A stretch of DNA of 64,000 nucleotides, from positions 62,001 through 126,000 of the forward strand of contig NZ_QPLK01000009.1 of NCBI RefSeq assembly GCF_003340565.1, read 5' to 3'. The translations under genes were made by a program, and so were the position numbers. Of this stretch, positions 17,003-26,074 are shown piece by piece (position 1 is the stretch's first letter; each line of letters starts with the position of its first letter). This DNA comes from Rhodovulum sp. 12E13. GTDB taxonomy: Bacteria; Pseudomonadota; Alphaproteobacteria; Rhodobacterales; Rhodobacteraceae. The notes under the pieces are model-generated. The model saw nothing but the letters and a program-made list of their open reading frames with translations, did not search any database and had not been told where the DNA came from.

Positions 17003-19729
17003 ATGAGCGGTCCGGCCGACCCCGACAGGCCCGTGCCCGAGGCCGAGGTTCAGCCCGCCCGCCGCTCCCTGTGGGAGCGGGTGTCGGTGGTGTGGCTGGT
17101 GCCTCTCGGCGCGCTGCTGATCGCGCTGGCCATGGCGTGGCAGGCCTATTCCGATCGCGGCCCCACGATCGAGATCACCTTCGCCAACGGCTCGGGCATC
17201 GCCGCCGGCGAGACCGAGCTGCGCTACCGTGACATCGCGGTTGGCCAGGTCGAGCAGGTCGGCTTCACCGAGGGGCTGGGCCGCGTGCTCGTGACGGTCC
17301 GCCTCGACGAGGAGGTGGCGCCCTATGTCGACGACAGCGCCGAATTCTGGGTAGTGCGCCCGCAGGTGACGGCGCAAGGGGTGCAGGGCCTCAACACGGT
17401 GCTCTCCGGCGTCTACATCGAGGGAAGCTGGGATGCCGATCCGGGCGAGTTCGTCACCCGCTTCGAGGGGCTGCGCGAGGTGCCCGTCGCGCGCCCCGAC
17501 ATGGAAGGCACGCGCATCGTGCTGCGCTCCGACGACGGGCGGGGGCTGACCGAGGGCGCGCCGATCCTGTATCGCGGGCTCGAGGTGGGTCACGTCGGGC
17601 CGCCCCGCATCGCCACCGACGGCATCACCGTGCTCGCCGATGCCTTCGTCGAGGCGCCGCATGACCGGCTGCTGACCGATCTCGTCCGGTTCTGGTCTGC
17701 GTCGGGGTTTTCCTTCAACGTCGGCCCGCAGGGTGCCTCGCTCGACTTCGCCTCGCTGTCGTCGCTGGTGCGGGGCGGGCTCGCGTTCGAGGTGGTCGTG
17801 TCGGGGGGAGAGCCGGTGCCCGAGGGTGCCGCTTTCGATATCTACCCCAACCGCGACGCGGCGGTTGCCTCGGTCTTCGCCGCCGAAGAGGCCAACGTGC
17901 CGCGGCTCAACCTGACCGCCGTTTTCGAGGACAACGTGGCCGGCCTGTCGACCGGGGCGCCGGTCACGCTGCGGGGCCTCGAGATCGGCGAGGTGGTCGA
18001 CCTGTCGGGCACCGTCGACCCCGAGCGCTTCGGCGACGGGCGGGTGCGGCTGGTCGCCACGCTGTCGATCCGGCTCGACGAGCTGACGATGGGCGACGTG
18101 TCCGAGGACGGGGCCGAAGATGTGCGCGAGGAGGTGCTCGACTTCCTTGCGCAGCGGGTGGAGGAGGGCTTGCGCGCCCGGCTGACCAACGCCTCGCTCT
18201 TCACCGGCGGGCTGAAGGTGGAGATTGTCGAGATCGACGCCCCCGGTTCGGCCGCGTTCGACCGCGAGGCGCAGCCCTTCCCCGTGCTGCCCACGGCGCC
18301 CGCCGAGGTGCAGGACGTGGCGGGCGCCGCGCAGGGGCTGATCGCCCGCATCGAGGCGCTGCCCGTCGAGGACGTGCTCGACAACGCGGTGGGCTTCCTC
18401 GAGAGCGCCCGCGCGCTGGTCGAGGACGGCGAGATCCAGCGCGCCAGCGGCGAGGTGGTGGGCCTGGTGGAAGAGATGCGCGCCGTCGTCGGCAGCGAGG
18501 CGGTGCAGGCCCTGCCCGAGCAGCTCGGCGGAATCGCCACCGACCTGCGGGCCGCGCTCGCCGACCTCGAGGAGCGGCAGGGCGTGGCCCGCGTGGTCGA
18601 CGCCGTCGAGCGGGCGGGTCTCGCCGCCGAGGAGATCGGGACAGCGGCCGAGGGCGTGCCCGAGCTGGTGGAGCGTCTGACCGCCGTCGCCGCCGAGGCC
18701 GAGGGGCTCGCCCTGCAGGAGCTGGTCGACGAGGCCGGCGCCCTGGTGACCGACGCGCGCGGCCTGGTCGGCAGCGAGGCGGCACAGGCGCTTCCGGGGC
18801 AGCTGTCGGACACGCTCGGTGCGCTCGACCGGGCGGTGGGCGAGGCCGAGACCCTGCTCTCGCAGGTGCGCACCGAGGACACGGTGGCCACCGTCACCGC
18901 CGCGCTGGATCAGGCCGGCACTGCCGCGCGCGATGTCAGCGCGGCGGTCGAGGGGGTGCCGGCCCTGATCGAGCGGATCGATACGGTCGCGGCCCAGGCC
19001 GAGGGGCTCGCGCTGCAGGACCTCGTGGCGCAGGCCGATGCACTCCTGTCCGATGCGCGCGGCATCTTCGGCACCGAGGCGGCGCAGGCGCTGCCCGGCC
19101 AGCTCGGCTCGGCGCTCGAGTCGCTCGACGTCGCCACCACCGACGCCCGCGCCGTTCTCGCCCGGATCGAATCTGAGGGGTCGGTCGACCGCCTCAACGC
19201 CGCGCTCGATGCCGCGGCCGAGGCGGCCGAGGACGTCAGCCTCTCGGTGGAGGGCGTGCCGGAGCTGGTCGAGCGTCTCGACGTGGTGGCGGCGCGTGCC
19301 GAGACGCTCGAGGTCGAGGCGCTGGTGGACGAGGTGACGGCGCTGGCCGAGGCGGCGCGCCAGGTGCTCGGCACCGAGGGCGCGCGCGCCCTGCCGGGTC
19401 AGCTGGGCGACGCGCTGCGCGAGGTCGAGGCGGCGCTGGCCGAGCTGCGCGGGGGCGGCACGGTGGAAAACGTCAACGAGACGCTCGCCTCGGCTCGCCG
19501 CGCCGCCGACAGCGTGGCCGCGACGGCGGAAGACCTTCCCGCGCTGGTCGACCGGACAGCGTCGGTGCTGGGCCAGGCCGAGGCGGTGCTTGCGACGCTG
19601 GGCGAGACCGGCCGCCTCAACCGCGAGGCGCAGGCGGCGCTGCGCGAGGTCAGCCGCGCGGCAGAGGCCGTGCGTTCGCTCGCCCGGCGGCTCGAGCGCA
19701 ACCCGAGCGCCGTGCTCACGGGCCGATGA
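17003..19729 (+). CDS. pqiB: PqiB-like MCE domain protein with extended repeated C-terminus
   Basis: 908 residues, against roughly 550 for E. coli PqiB. One N-terminal membrane helix (about 30-50, VWLVPLGALLIALAMAW) anchors it in the inner membrane. Three MCE domains follow, starting near FANGSGIAAGETELRYRD, SDDGRGLTEGAPILYRGLEVG and FEDNVAGLSTGAPVTLRGLEIG. In E. coli the MCE rings and coiled C-terminus form a hollow needle across the periplasm. Here residues from about 440 to the end are Ala/Glu/Leu-rich helix, with three 93-100 residue repeats (18653-19531). The longer tail may mean a longer needle (inference). No PqiC lipoprotein gene follows. Confidence 0.9.
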   Translation: MSGPADPDRPVPEAEVQPARRSLWERVSVVWLVPLGALLIALAMAWQAYSDRGPTIEITFANGSGIAAGETELRYRDIAVGQVEQVGFTEGLGRVLVTVRLDEEVAPYVDDSAEFWVVRPQVTAQGVQGLNTVLSGVYIEGSWDADPGEFVTRFEGLREVPVARPDMEGTRIVLRSDDGRGLTEGAPILYRGLEVGHVGPPRIATDGITVLADAFVEAPHDRLLTDLVRFWSASGFSFNVGPQGASLDFASLSSLVRGGLAFEVVVSGGEPVPEGAAFDIYPNRDAAVASVFAAEEANVPRLNLTAVFEDNVAGLSTGAPVTLRGLEIGEVVDLSGTVDPERFGDGRVRLVATLSIRLDELTMGDVSEDGAEDVREEVLDFLAQRVEEGLRARLTNASLFTGGLKVEIVEIDAPGSAAFDREAQPFPVLPTAPAEVQDVAGAAQGLIARIEALPVEDVLDNAVGFLESARALVEDGEIQRASGEVVGLVEEMRAVVGSEAVQALPEQLGGIATDLRAALADLEERQGVARVVDAVERAGLAAEEIGTAAEGVPELVERLTAVAAEAEGLALQELVDEAGALVTDARGLVGSEAAQALPGQLSDTLGALDRAVGEAETLLSQVRTEDTVATVTAALDQAGTAARDVSAAVEGVPALIERIDTVAAQAEGLALQDLVAQADALLSDARGIFGTEAAQALPGQLGSALESLDVATTDARAVLARIESEGSVDRLNAALDAAAEAAEDVSLSVEGVPELVERLDVVAARAETLEVEALVDEVTALAEAARQVLGTEGARALPGQLGDALREVEAALAELRGGGTVENVNETLASARRAADSVAATAEDLPALVDRTASVLGQAEAVLATLGETGRLNREAQAALREVSRAAEAVRSLARRLERNPSAVLTGR
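18653..19531 (+). repeat. 100-residue tandem repeats inside pqiB
   Basis: Units start at 18653, 18953 and 19253, an exact 300-base spacing. Each begins GVPxLxERxxxVAAxAE, has SEAAQALPGQL or TEAAQALPGQL near residue 40, and ends in a helix running to (S/T)xxVE. The third unit is 93 residues because seven are missing near its position 65. A partial, more diverged unit precedes 18653 (GSEAVQALPEQL). DNA identity between units is moderate, so the duplication is old. Confidence 0.85.
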
Positions 19730-19788
19730 GCCGGGCGGGCGCCCCCGTTCCGGTCACTGGCCCGGTCACTGGCCGGTCGCCGCCCCGG

Positions 19789-20610
19789 TCACCGGTCCGC
19801 TCCCTCGGCCGGCAGAATCCCGACCACCGCGCGGTCGAGGGCGGCGCGCCGGGCGGCTACGGGCCGGGCATTGACCGCCGCCTTGCCGGGTTCGCTCGGC
19901 GGGGCGACCCTGGCGGGACCGGGGCGGTCGACCTTCTCGCTGTCGACGAGCAGGTGCGCGGCGCCGCAGCGGCGGATCATGGCCCGCTTGATCGCAACCA
20001 ACCCGCGCATCGCCTCGACCGGGCCGTGGGCACTCAGCCCCGAGGCGCCTGTCATGCAGCGATCGGTCCGGTGACGCTCGAGGAAATCCACCGCCTCGGT
20101 GCCGACCGTCGCCGCCTTGTCGGGCAGGTAGTCGCCGGGGAAGAGGATCACGTCGACGTCGACGTCGGCGTGGCCCGGCATCATGGCGATGGGCAGGCTG
20201 TTGGTCATCACGGTGCAGGGCGTGCCGCGACAGGCAAGGAAGCGGGCGAATTGCAGCGTGGTGGAGCCGGAGTCGACCATCACGGTTTCGCCGGGGCGCA
20301 CGAGCTCTCCCGCGCGCCGACCGATCCGCTCGCGCTCGGCCACCGGCGCGGCGCTGCGCTCGTCGAGGCCGGGGCGGCGGCCATGCGCCGGGGTCGTCGC
20401 CCCGCCGTGCGCGCGCGAGACGACCCCCTGGGCCGAGAGCGCCTCGACGTCGCGGCGTCCCGTTTCGGCCTGGACGCCGAAGCGTCGCGCCAGTTCGCCG
20501 ACCCGGACGTGCGGGCGCAGCCGGAGCTCCAGAACGATCTGCGCGCGGCGCCCGTCCTTGCGCAGGCGCGGATGCAGCGCCTCGTCTTCGGCAAGAGCTG
20601 TCTCGTCCAT
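19789..20610 (-). CDS. DeoR/GlpR family transcriptional regulator
   Basis: 273 residues. The N-terminal winged helix contains RVGELARRFGVQAETGRRDV followed by VVSRAHGGA, the family signature. The C-terminal sugar-phosphate isomerase-like sensor domain shows DSGSTTLQFARFL, VMTNSLPIAM and GLVAIKRAMI. Such repressors usually bind a phosphorylated sugar or glycerol. The start at 20610 has AGAGGGG upstream; an extension to 20760 would overlap the Nudix gene. The last 50 residues are diverged but still of normal length. The adjacent remnant of a UgpC/MalK-type ATPase suggests it once controlled a glycerol or sugar uptake operon that has been lost here (inference). Confidence 0.85.
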   Translation of the reverse strand: MDETALAEDEALHPRLRKDGRRAQIVLELRLRPHVRVGELARRFGVQAETGRRDVEALSAQGVVSRAHGGATTPAHGRRPGLDERSAAPVAERERIGRRAGELVRPGETVMVDSGSTTLQFARFLACRGTPCTVMTNSLPIAMMPGHADVDVDVILFPGDYLPDKAATVGTEAVDFLERHRTDRCMTGASGLSAHGPVEAMRGLVAIKRAMIRRCGAAHLLVDSEKVDRPGPARVAPPSEPGKAAVNARPVAARRAALDRAVVGILPAEGADR

Positions 20611-20758
20611 CGCGTCCGCCCCTCTCGCGTGGAAAAACGCGGGAATTCCCAACCATTGCACCGGTTGTTGTTGATTGGCGGGACTCGTGGCCGCATAACT
20701 GCGCTGTTTCGGAAGCCGGGCAGCGGAACCCCGGCCCTGCGGGAGATGCGGCAAGGTC

Positions 20759-21226
20759 ATGCAGATGTGTCGAGACTGGCATCAGACGGCGGCGCTGCCC
20801 ATCGCGCGAGACAGGAAGGGCCGGCTCACCGTCCTCATGGTCACGTCGCGCGATACGGGCCGGTGGATCGTGCCGAAGGGCTGGCTGATGGACGATGCCA
20901 AGCCGTGGCAGGCCGCCGAGATCGAGGCGCTGGAAGAGGCCGGCGCCAAGGGCTTCGTCGGCCGCGAGGGCATCGGGGAATACACCTACGACAAGCGGCT
21001 CGACGACGGGTCGGTGCTGCGTTGCCGGGTGTGCGTCTACCCGATGCGGGTGGAGAAGCTGAAGCGGACATGGAAGGAGCGCGGCGAGCGCAAGCGTCGG
21101 TGGTTTTCGCCCGAGGCCGCCGCGCGCCGCGTGCAGGAGCCGGAGCTCGCCGCGATGCTGCGGCGTCTCGACCGGGAGGCACGCAACGCGGAATCGCCTC
21201 TCGGGCGCGTGCTGAATGCCGGGTAG
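20759..21226 (+). CDS. Nudix hydrolase
   Basis: 155 residues. The Nudix region reads PKGWLMDDAKPWQAAEIEAL followed by EEAGAKG; the metal-binding E-x-x-E-E is kept, but the Arg that normally precedes the first Glu of REUxEE is Ile. Close relatives, annotated as diphosphoinositol or diadenosine polyphosphate hydrolases, share the opening pattern QTAALPIARD. The ATG at 20759 or 20765 may be used. It is divergent from the DeoR gene with a 148-base gap. The substrate is unknown. Confidence 0.85.
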   Translation: MQMCRDWHQTAALPIARDRKGRLTVLMVTSRDTGRWIVPKGWLMDDAKPWQAAEIEALEEAGAKGFVGREGIGEYTYDKRLDDGSVLRCRVCVYPMRVEKLKRTWKERGERKRRWFSPEAAARRVQEPELAAMLRRLDREARNAESPLGRVLNAG

Positions 21227-21250
21227 CGGCGCGGGCGCCGGCGCGCCATC

Positions 21251-21815
21251 GTGTGCAAGCCTGCGGTGGTCCTGTTCTACGGTCCGCTGTCGAACCTCGA
21301 CGCAAAGCTGCGGGTGCAGATTCGGCTCGAGATCAGGACGCTGCAGCGCGATCTCGGCGTGACCTCGCTCCATGTCACCCCCGACCAGGGCGGGCGATGG
21401 CGCTGGCCGACCGTTAGTGGTCATGAATGCGGGCCGCGCTGCCCAGATTGGGGCGCCCGCTCGACGTCTATGCCAACCCCCGACGGAATTCGTGGCGGGC
21501 TTCATCGGCTCGCCGCCCACCGATTTCCTCGATGCGGCGCGACCCAGGCGCCACTTCGGCGGGCGCGCGCCTCGGTATCCGGCCCGAGCATGTGCGGATC
21601 GTGCGCCAGACCGAGACGGATCTCGGCGGCAGCGTGGCCCATGCCGAGCCTCTGGTGCCGAGACGCTGATCCACCTGCGCAGGCTCGACGGGCAGGCGAT
21701 CACCGTCCGGCAGGACGGCGCGCACCCGATCCCCCCAGGAGGGCGCCACACTTGCGGCCTCGCCGGGGAGCCGGGCGACGAGATGCACTTCGCCGAGAGC
21801 GGCCGGCGTGTCTGA
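21251..21815 (+). pseudogene. decayed ABC transporter ATP-binding subunit (UgpC/MalK type)
   Basis: Only the C-terminal half of an ATPase is left, in shifting frames. Frame one gives [19 protein letters not shown] then [11 protein letters not shown]; the Walker B acidic pair is changed (LFDEP expected, LFYGP seen). A second frame gives [13 protein letters not shown], a third PLDVYANP, the second again [10 protein letters not shown], the third [11 protein letters not shown] and the second [13 protein letters not shown]. At least five frameshifts are needed to follow the family sequence, and the Walker A and signature regions are absent. It cannot make a working protein. Next to a DeoR regulator it looks like a relic of a glycerol-3-phosphate or sugar importer. 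Confidence 0.85.
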
Positions 21816-21831
21816 TGCCGCCTCCGCGCCT

Positions 21832-23031
21832 CTATCGCCGCTCGGGGCGCTCGACGGCCAGGCCGCGCGGGATCTTGCGCTCGCGGTCGTACATCGGCAG
21901 CGGGCAGGTCTCGGCCGGGCGGACCTCTCCGTCGCGGCAGGCCACCTCCAGCGCGGTGCCGGGGCCGAGCGCGGGGTCGTCGAGACGGACGATCGCCACG
22001 CCGCACGTCTGGAAGGGCGACCATGCCGCCGAGCAGACCCGGCCTGCCGGCACCCCGCCACGCCACAGCGCGTCGCCGATCCGGGCGACCCCGCCCGGCA
22101 CGCGCAGGCCCCATGTCCGCTGGCGCCGGTCGGCGGCCGCCAGCGCGGACTTGCCGATGAAGTCGGGCTTGGCCAGGTCGACCATGCCGCCGAGGCCCGC
22201 GGCGAAGGGCGTCACCGAGGCGTCGAAGTCGGAGCCGGCATTGAGCAGCCCCGCCTCGATCCGCCGCGCGCCGCCGATGGCGACGGGCGTCAGGCCGTAG
22301 GGCGCGCCGGCCTCCAGCAGCCGCGTGCCGACCGCCGCGACGTCGATATCGGGGCCGAGATAGACCTCCCAGCCCAGCTCGTTGGTGAACCCGGAGCGCG
22401 TGACGACCACTTCCTGCCCCGCGATGGTGACGCGGGTCGCGTCGAAGTAGCGAAAGCGGTCGGGGTAGGGGCCGTCGATGGCGTCGGCGAGGATGCGCAG
22501 CGACTCCGGCCCCTGCACCTGGCTGATCCAGATATCGGGGTCGGAAACGCGCACCTCCATCCCGCGGGCATGGGCGCGCATCCAGTCGGTCAGGTCGCCG
22601 TCGGCCTGACCGTACCAGAACCGGTCCTCCGCCAGCCGCACGAGGATGCCGTCGAGCATCATGCCGCCGTCGTCGTAGCAGGCGATCTGGTAGCTGCAGC
22701 GGCCGACCGGCGTCTTGCCCACGTCGCGCGTGAAGACGAGGTTGAGCAGGCGCACCGCGTCGGGGCCGGAGATCTCGATCGGCAGCTCGGCGGTGTGCCG
22801 CAGGATGGCGTGGCGGCGCAGGCGCCAATACGCTTCGTCGGCTGGCACCGCGCCCATCGACATCGCGGTGAGCCGCCGGTTGTAGAGCGTGTAGCGCGGA
22901 TCAAGGGGCAACTCCTGCCGCGCGAGCGGATGCGCCCGCATCGTGTTGCCGAACTCGCCGGGCCGGTCGGCCCCGTCGCCCATCGGCAGGACGGCGAAGC
23001 TCAGGTCGCGCTCGAGGATGGTCATCGTCAT
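21832..23031 (-). CDS. aminomethyltransferase (GcvT) family protein, DmdA-like
   Basis: 399 residues with the folate-binding GcvT fold. Landmarks are [63 protein letters not shown] and DFIGKSAL. The closest recalled relatives are stand-alone T-protein-like enzymes that demethylate methylated amines or dimethylsulfoniopropionate (DmdA). The ATG at 23031 follows GGGAGG at the right distance; 23025 is an alternative. It stands alone and no sarcosine or dimethylglycine dehydrogenase is adjacent. Which methyl donor it uses cannot be settled from sequence inspection. Confidence 0.8.
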   Translation of the reverse strand: MTMTILERDLSFAVLPMGDGADRPGEFGNTMRAHPLARQELPLDPRYTLYNRRLTAMSMGAVPADEAYWRLRRHAILRHTAELPIEISGPDAVRLLNLVFTRDVGKTPVGRCSYQIACYDDGGMMLDGILVRLAEDRFWYGQADGDLTDWMRAHARGMEVRVSDPDIWISQVQGPESLRILADAIDGPYPDRFRYFDATRVTIAGQEVVVTRSGFTNELGWEVYLGPDIDVAAVGTRLLEAGAPYGLTPVAIGGARRIEAGLLNAGSDFDASVTPFAAGLGGMVDLAKPDFIGKSALAAADRRQRTWGLRVPGGVARIGDALWRGGVPAGRVCSAAWSPFQTCGVAIVRLDDPALGPGTALEVACRDGEVRPAETCPLPMYDRERKIPRGLAVERPERR

Positions 23032-23505
23032 TCCGCGTCTCCTCCCACGGTCGACGCCCCCGCCGCGCCTTGAGGTCTCCGGGCGTCCCCCGCCCATCGA
23101 GGCCGGCGTTGCGGCCGCGTTCCGGTCGCCCGCCCGCCCGCGCCTCGAGCGACGCCGGCGCAACGACCTCGGCATCCATGGTATCGCCCGGCGCCGCGCG
23201 CTCAGGCTCATGCACGACGAGGTGGTGTGTCGTTGCGACATTGAAAGCGGCACGCCGATCACGATTTCAGCGCCGCGCGAACCCGCCGAGCCGCGGACGC
23301 ACGCGAGGTGACAGCCGAGACGGGCTCTCTGGCGTCGCACTGCCCCTTTTCGCGGCGCCCTGCCTGTCGCCCCACCCCTGAAAAATCGCGGTTGGCCTTC
23401 CCCGACGGCATGTTAAAAGCGGCGCCGGATGGCGATCGGCAGAGCGACCTGCCCGGGCGCCGGCAAAGACGCAAGCAGCCCCCACCCCCGCACGAAGGCT
23501 CCGCC
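23032..23505 (+). other. divergent intergenic region before mscS
   Basis: 474 bases between the divergent GcvT-like and mscS genes. The AT-richer tract near 23380-23420 is the most plausible promoter area for mscS. No conserved open frame, repeat or RNA could be recognised. Confidence 0.4.
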
Positions 23506-24885
23506 ATGCATCGCCTCGCCCTGATCTGCGCCCTGTTCGTTCCACTCCTGGTTTTCCCCGTGCCATCCTCCCTCGCGCAGGATGCCGCGCCGGCCGAGGC
23601 CCCGGCCGACGCCCCCGCCCCGGCAGAGGCGGCCCCGCAAGAGGCATCCGACGCGCCGCCCGAGGCACCGGCCTATCCCGAGGGGCTCGACGACCCCGCG
23701 ATCCCGCTGGACGAGCTGCGGCTGCGCCTCGTGCCGCTGACGGTCGACGAATTGACCGCGCTGGCCGAGGCGTGGCGTGCCAATGCGCGCGACGCGACGC
23801 TCGCCGTGGTCGAGCAGAGCCTCGCCGTGCGCGCGGCCGACGGCGCGGCGAGCGAGGCCGATGTTGAGCGCCGCGCCGCGCTGATGGAGGCGCGCGGCGC
23901 CATATTCGAGCGCTACGCGGCCGTGGTGTCGAGCCTAGAGGCCAAGGGAGGCGACCCCGCGCTGATCGATTCGCTTCGCACCTATCGATCGGCCATCGCG
24001 GTCGAGGAAACGGCCAACCTCGAGCCCGAGGAGATCGTGTCGAACGTGCTCAACTGGCTCGTCTCGCCCGAGGGCGGAATCCAGCTTGCCGTGCGCATCG
24101 CGGTGATCGTGGGGTCGCTGCTCGGCCTGCTGATCGTGGCCAGGATCGTGCGCGCCTGGGCGCGGCGGATGTTCCAGAGGGTGCCGAACCTGTCGAAGCT
24201 GCTGCAGGGCTTCCTCGCCATGGTCGTCTACTGGCTCGTGATCGCCGTGGGCCTGATGGTGGTGCTGGCCGCGCTGGGGGTGAACATCACGCCGCTCTTC
24301 GCGCTGGTCGGCGGCGCCTCGTTCATCGTGGCCTTCGCGTTGCAGGACACGCTGGGCAACCTGGCTGCGGGGCTGATGATCATGGTCAATCGCCCCTTCG
24401 ACGAAGGCGATTACGTCACCGTCGCGGGCGTGGGCGGAACGGTGAAGACCGTCTCGGTCGTCTCGACCACCGTGACGACGCCCGACAACCAGGTGATCGT
24501 GATCCCCAATTCCAAGGTCTGGGGCGACGTGATCGTCAACACCACCGCCTCCGAGACGCGGCGCGTCGATCTGGTGTTCGGCATCGGATACGACGATTCG
24601 ATCGAGCTTGCGCAGGAGACACTGGAGCAGGTGATCGGCAACCACCCCAAGGTGCTGGCCGACCCCGCGCCGGTGATCCGGGTGAACGAGCTCGGCGAGA
24701 GCTCGGTCAACTTCGTCGCCCGCCCCTGGGTGCGCGCCGAGGATTACTGGGATGTCTACTGGGATCTCACGCGCCAGGTGAAGGAGGCCTTCGACGCCCG
24801 CGGCCTGACGATCCCCTTCCCGCAGACCGAGATGCGCATCAAGGGCGACCCGCGCGGCGGCGCCGCCTTCTCCCCGGTCGCCTGA
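23506..24885 (+). CDS. mscS: MscS family small-conductance mechanosensitive channel
   Basis: 459 residues. A signal peptide (residues 1-23, ending SSLAQD) leads into a Pro/Ala/Glu-rich linker and a periplasmic helical region. Membrane helices follow from about 195, with the pore-lining helix near VGGASFIVAFALQDTLGNLA. The MscS beta domain holds VNRPFDEGDYVTV and the family motif PNSKVWGDVIVN. The channel opens under membrane tension to relieve osmotic downshock. The ATG at 23506 was chosen because the signal peptide starts there; the frame extends upstream without coding character. Confidence 0.93.
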   Translation: MHRLALICALFVPLLVFPVPSSLAQDAAPAEAPADAPAPAEAAPQEASDAPPEAPAYPEGLDDPAIPLDELRLRLVPLTVDELTALAEAWRANARDATLAVVEQSLAVRAADGAASEADVERRAALMEARGAIFERYAAVVSSLEAKGGDPALIDSLRTYRSAIAVEETANLEPEEIVSNVLNWLVSPEGGIQLAVRIAVIVGSLLGLLIVARIVRAWARRMFQRVPNLSKLLQGFLAMVVYWLVIAVGLMVVLAALGVNITPLFALVGGASFIVAFALQDTLGNLAAGLMIMVNRPFDEGDYVTVAGVGGTVKTVSVVSTTVTTPDNQVIVIPNSKVWGDVIVNTTASETRRVDLVFGIGYDDSIELAQETLEQVIGNHPKVLADPAPVIRVNELGESSVNFVARPWVRAEDYWDVYWDLTRQVKEAFDARGLTIPFPQTEMRIKGDPRGGAAFSPVA

Positions 24886-24980
24886 GCCACCGCCGCGGGG
24901 GGCGGGCAGGGCTCTGGCCCGGCTGCACCCGACGAGTCGAGCAAACGGCGCGGTCCGGCAGCCTCACGGCGGCACCCGGC

Positions 24981-24997
24981 CGGCGCCCGAGGCGCCG
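24981..24997. terminator. bidirectional hairpin between mscS and rbsK
   Basis: CGGCGCC and GGCGCCG form a 7-bp stem around CGA, in the 119-base gap between two convergent genes. It lacks a T tail and is a modest candidate. Confidence 0.4.
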
Positions 24998-25004
24998 CTC
25001 GGCA

Positions 25005-25955
25005 TCATTGGCATCGCCGCGCCCCGGCCCCGCACAGCAACGCGTCGATCTCGGGCCGCGCGGGCATCGCCGGCACCGTGCCCGCCTTCGTCACCGACAG
25101 CGCGGCGGTCGCCGTGGCGAAGCGCGCCGCCTCCCGCAGCGGGCGCCCCTCGGCCAGCGCCACGGCGAGCCCGCCGGTGAAGGCGTCGCCCGCGCCCGTC
25201 GTCTCGACCACCGGGCCGGCGCTCATCCCGGGCACCAGCTCTGCCGTGTCGCCGTCATGCACGAGCGCCCCCGTCGCGCCCAGCGTGAGGATCGCGGCGC
25301 CCGCCCCCGCTGCGCAAAGGGCGGCGGCCGCCTCTTCGGCCCCCTCGGGCGTCTCTACCGCACGGCCGGTGAGCGCGCCCGCCTCGGTGGCGTTCGGCGT
25401 GACCACGTCGCAGAGCGCCAGCATCCCGAGGGGCAAGGCGGCGGCGGGGGCGGGGTTGAGGATCGTCGTCACCCCCGCCGCGCGGGCGATCCGAAGCGCG
25501 CGGTGCGCCGCGTCGACCGGCTGCTCGAGCTGGGTGACGAGCACGCGCGCCGCCCCGATCACGTCGGCCCAGCCGTCGACATCGCCGGTCGTGATCGTCG
25601 CCGCCGCGCCGGGGCACACGATGATGGCATTGTCGCCCGTCCCCGCCTCGACGAAGACGTAGGCCGCCCCCGTCTGCCCGCCCGGCACCCTTGGCGCATG
25701 GGGTGCTATCCCCTCGTCCGCCCATGTCGCCAGCGCGAGGTCGGCGAAGGCGTCGTCGCCAAGCTTCGTCAGCATCGCCACGCGCCCCTCGCTCCGGCCC
25801 GCCGCCCGCGCGGCCGCCACCGCCTGGTTCGAGCCCTTGCCGCCCGGCCGCAGGGCGAAGCTCTCGCCCAGGATCGTCTCGCCCATCGCCGGCTGCCGCG
25901 GCGCGCGGTAGGTGGTATCGGCGTTGAAGACGCCGAGAACGACGATATCGGCCAT
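25005..25955 (-). CDS. rbsK: ribokinase (PfkB family)
   Basis: 316 residues; phosphorylates ribose (or a related sugar) with ATP. The N-terminus ADIVVLGVFNADTTYRAPR and RPGGKGSNQAVAAARAAG match the ribokinase substrate-binding signature. The second PfkB signature, with catalytic Asp, is ETTGAGDAFTGGLA. It is divergent from the FAH-family gene. No ribose transporter is adjacent. It lies about 1.7 kb from purine nucleoside phosphorylase, whose product is ribose-1-phosphate, but the two are separate transcription units. Confidence 0.88.
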   Translation of the reverse strand: MADIVVLGVFNADTTYRAPRQPAMGETILGESFALRPGGKGSNQAVAAARAAGRSEGRVAMLTKLGDDAFADLALATWADEGIAPHAPRVPGGQTGAAYVFVEAGTGDNAIIVCPGAAATITTGDVDGWADVIGAARVLVTQLEQPVDAAHRALRIARAAGVTTILNPAPAAALPLGMLALCDVVTPNATEAGALTGRAVETPEGAEEAAAALCAAGAGAAILTLGATGALVHDGDTAELVPGMSAGPVVETTGAGDAFTGGLAVALAEGRPLREAARFATATAALSVTKAGTVPAMPARPEIDALLCGAGARRCQ

Positions 25956-26074
25956 GCGCGCCCCTCCCTTGTGCCCGTGCAGCCTAGGCGGGACGGCAGC
26001 CGGCGCAAGCGGGCGCCTTGCGGCGGCGCAGGGCGGGCGCTAGGCCCGTCGAAACGTCAGGGGAGGGGATCAGG

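Noticed and set aside
19789-20000. Frameshift at the C-terminus of the DeoR regulator
   Set aside because: The last 50 residues looked odd, but they still align in length and spacing with family C-termini, so ordinary divergence is enough.
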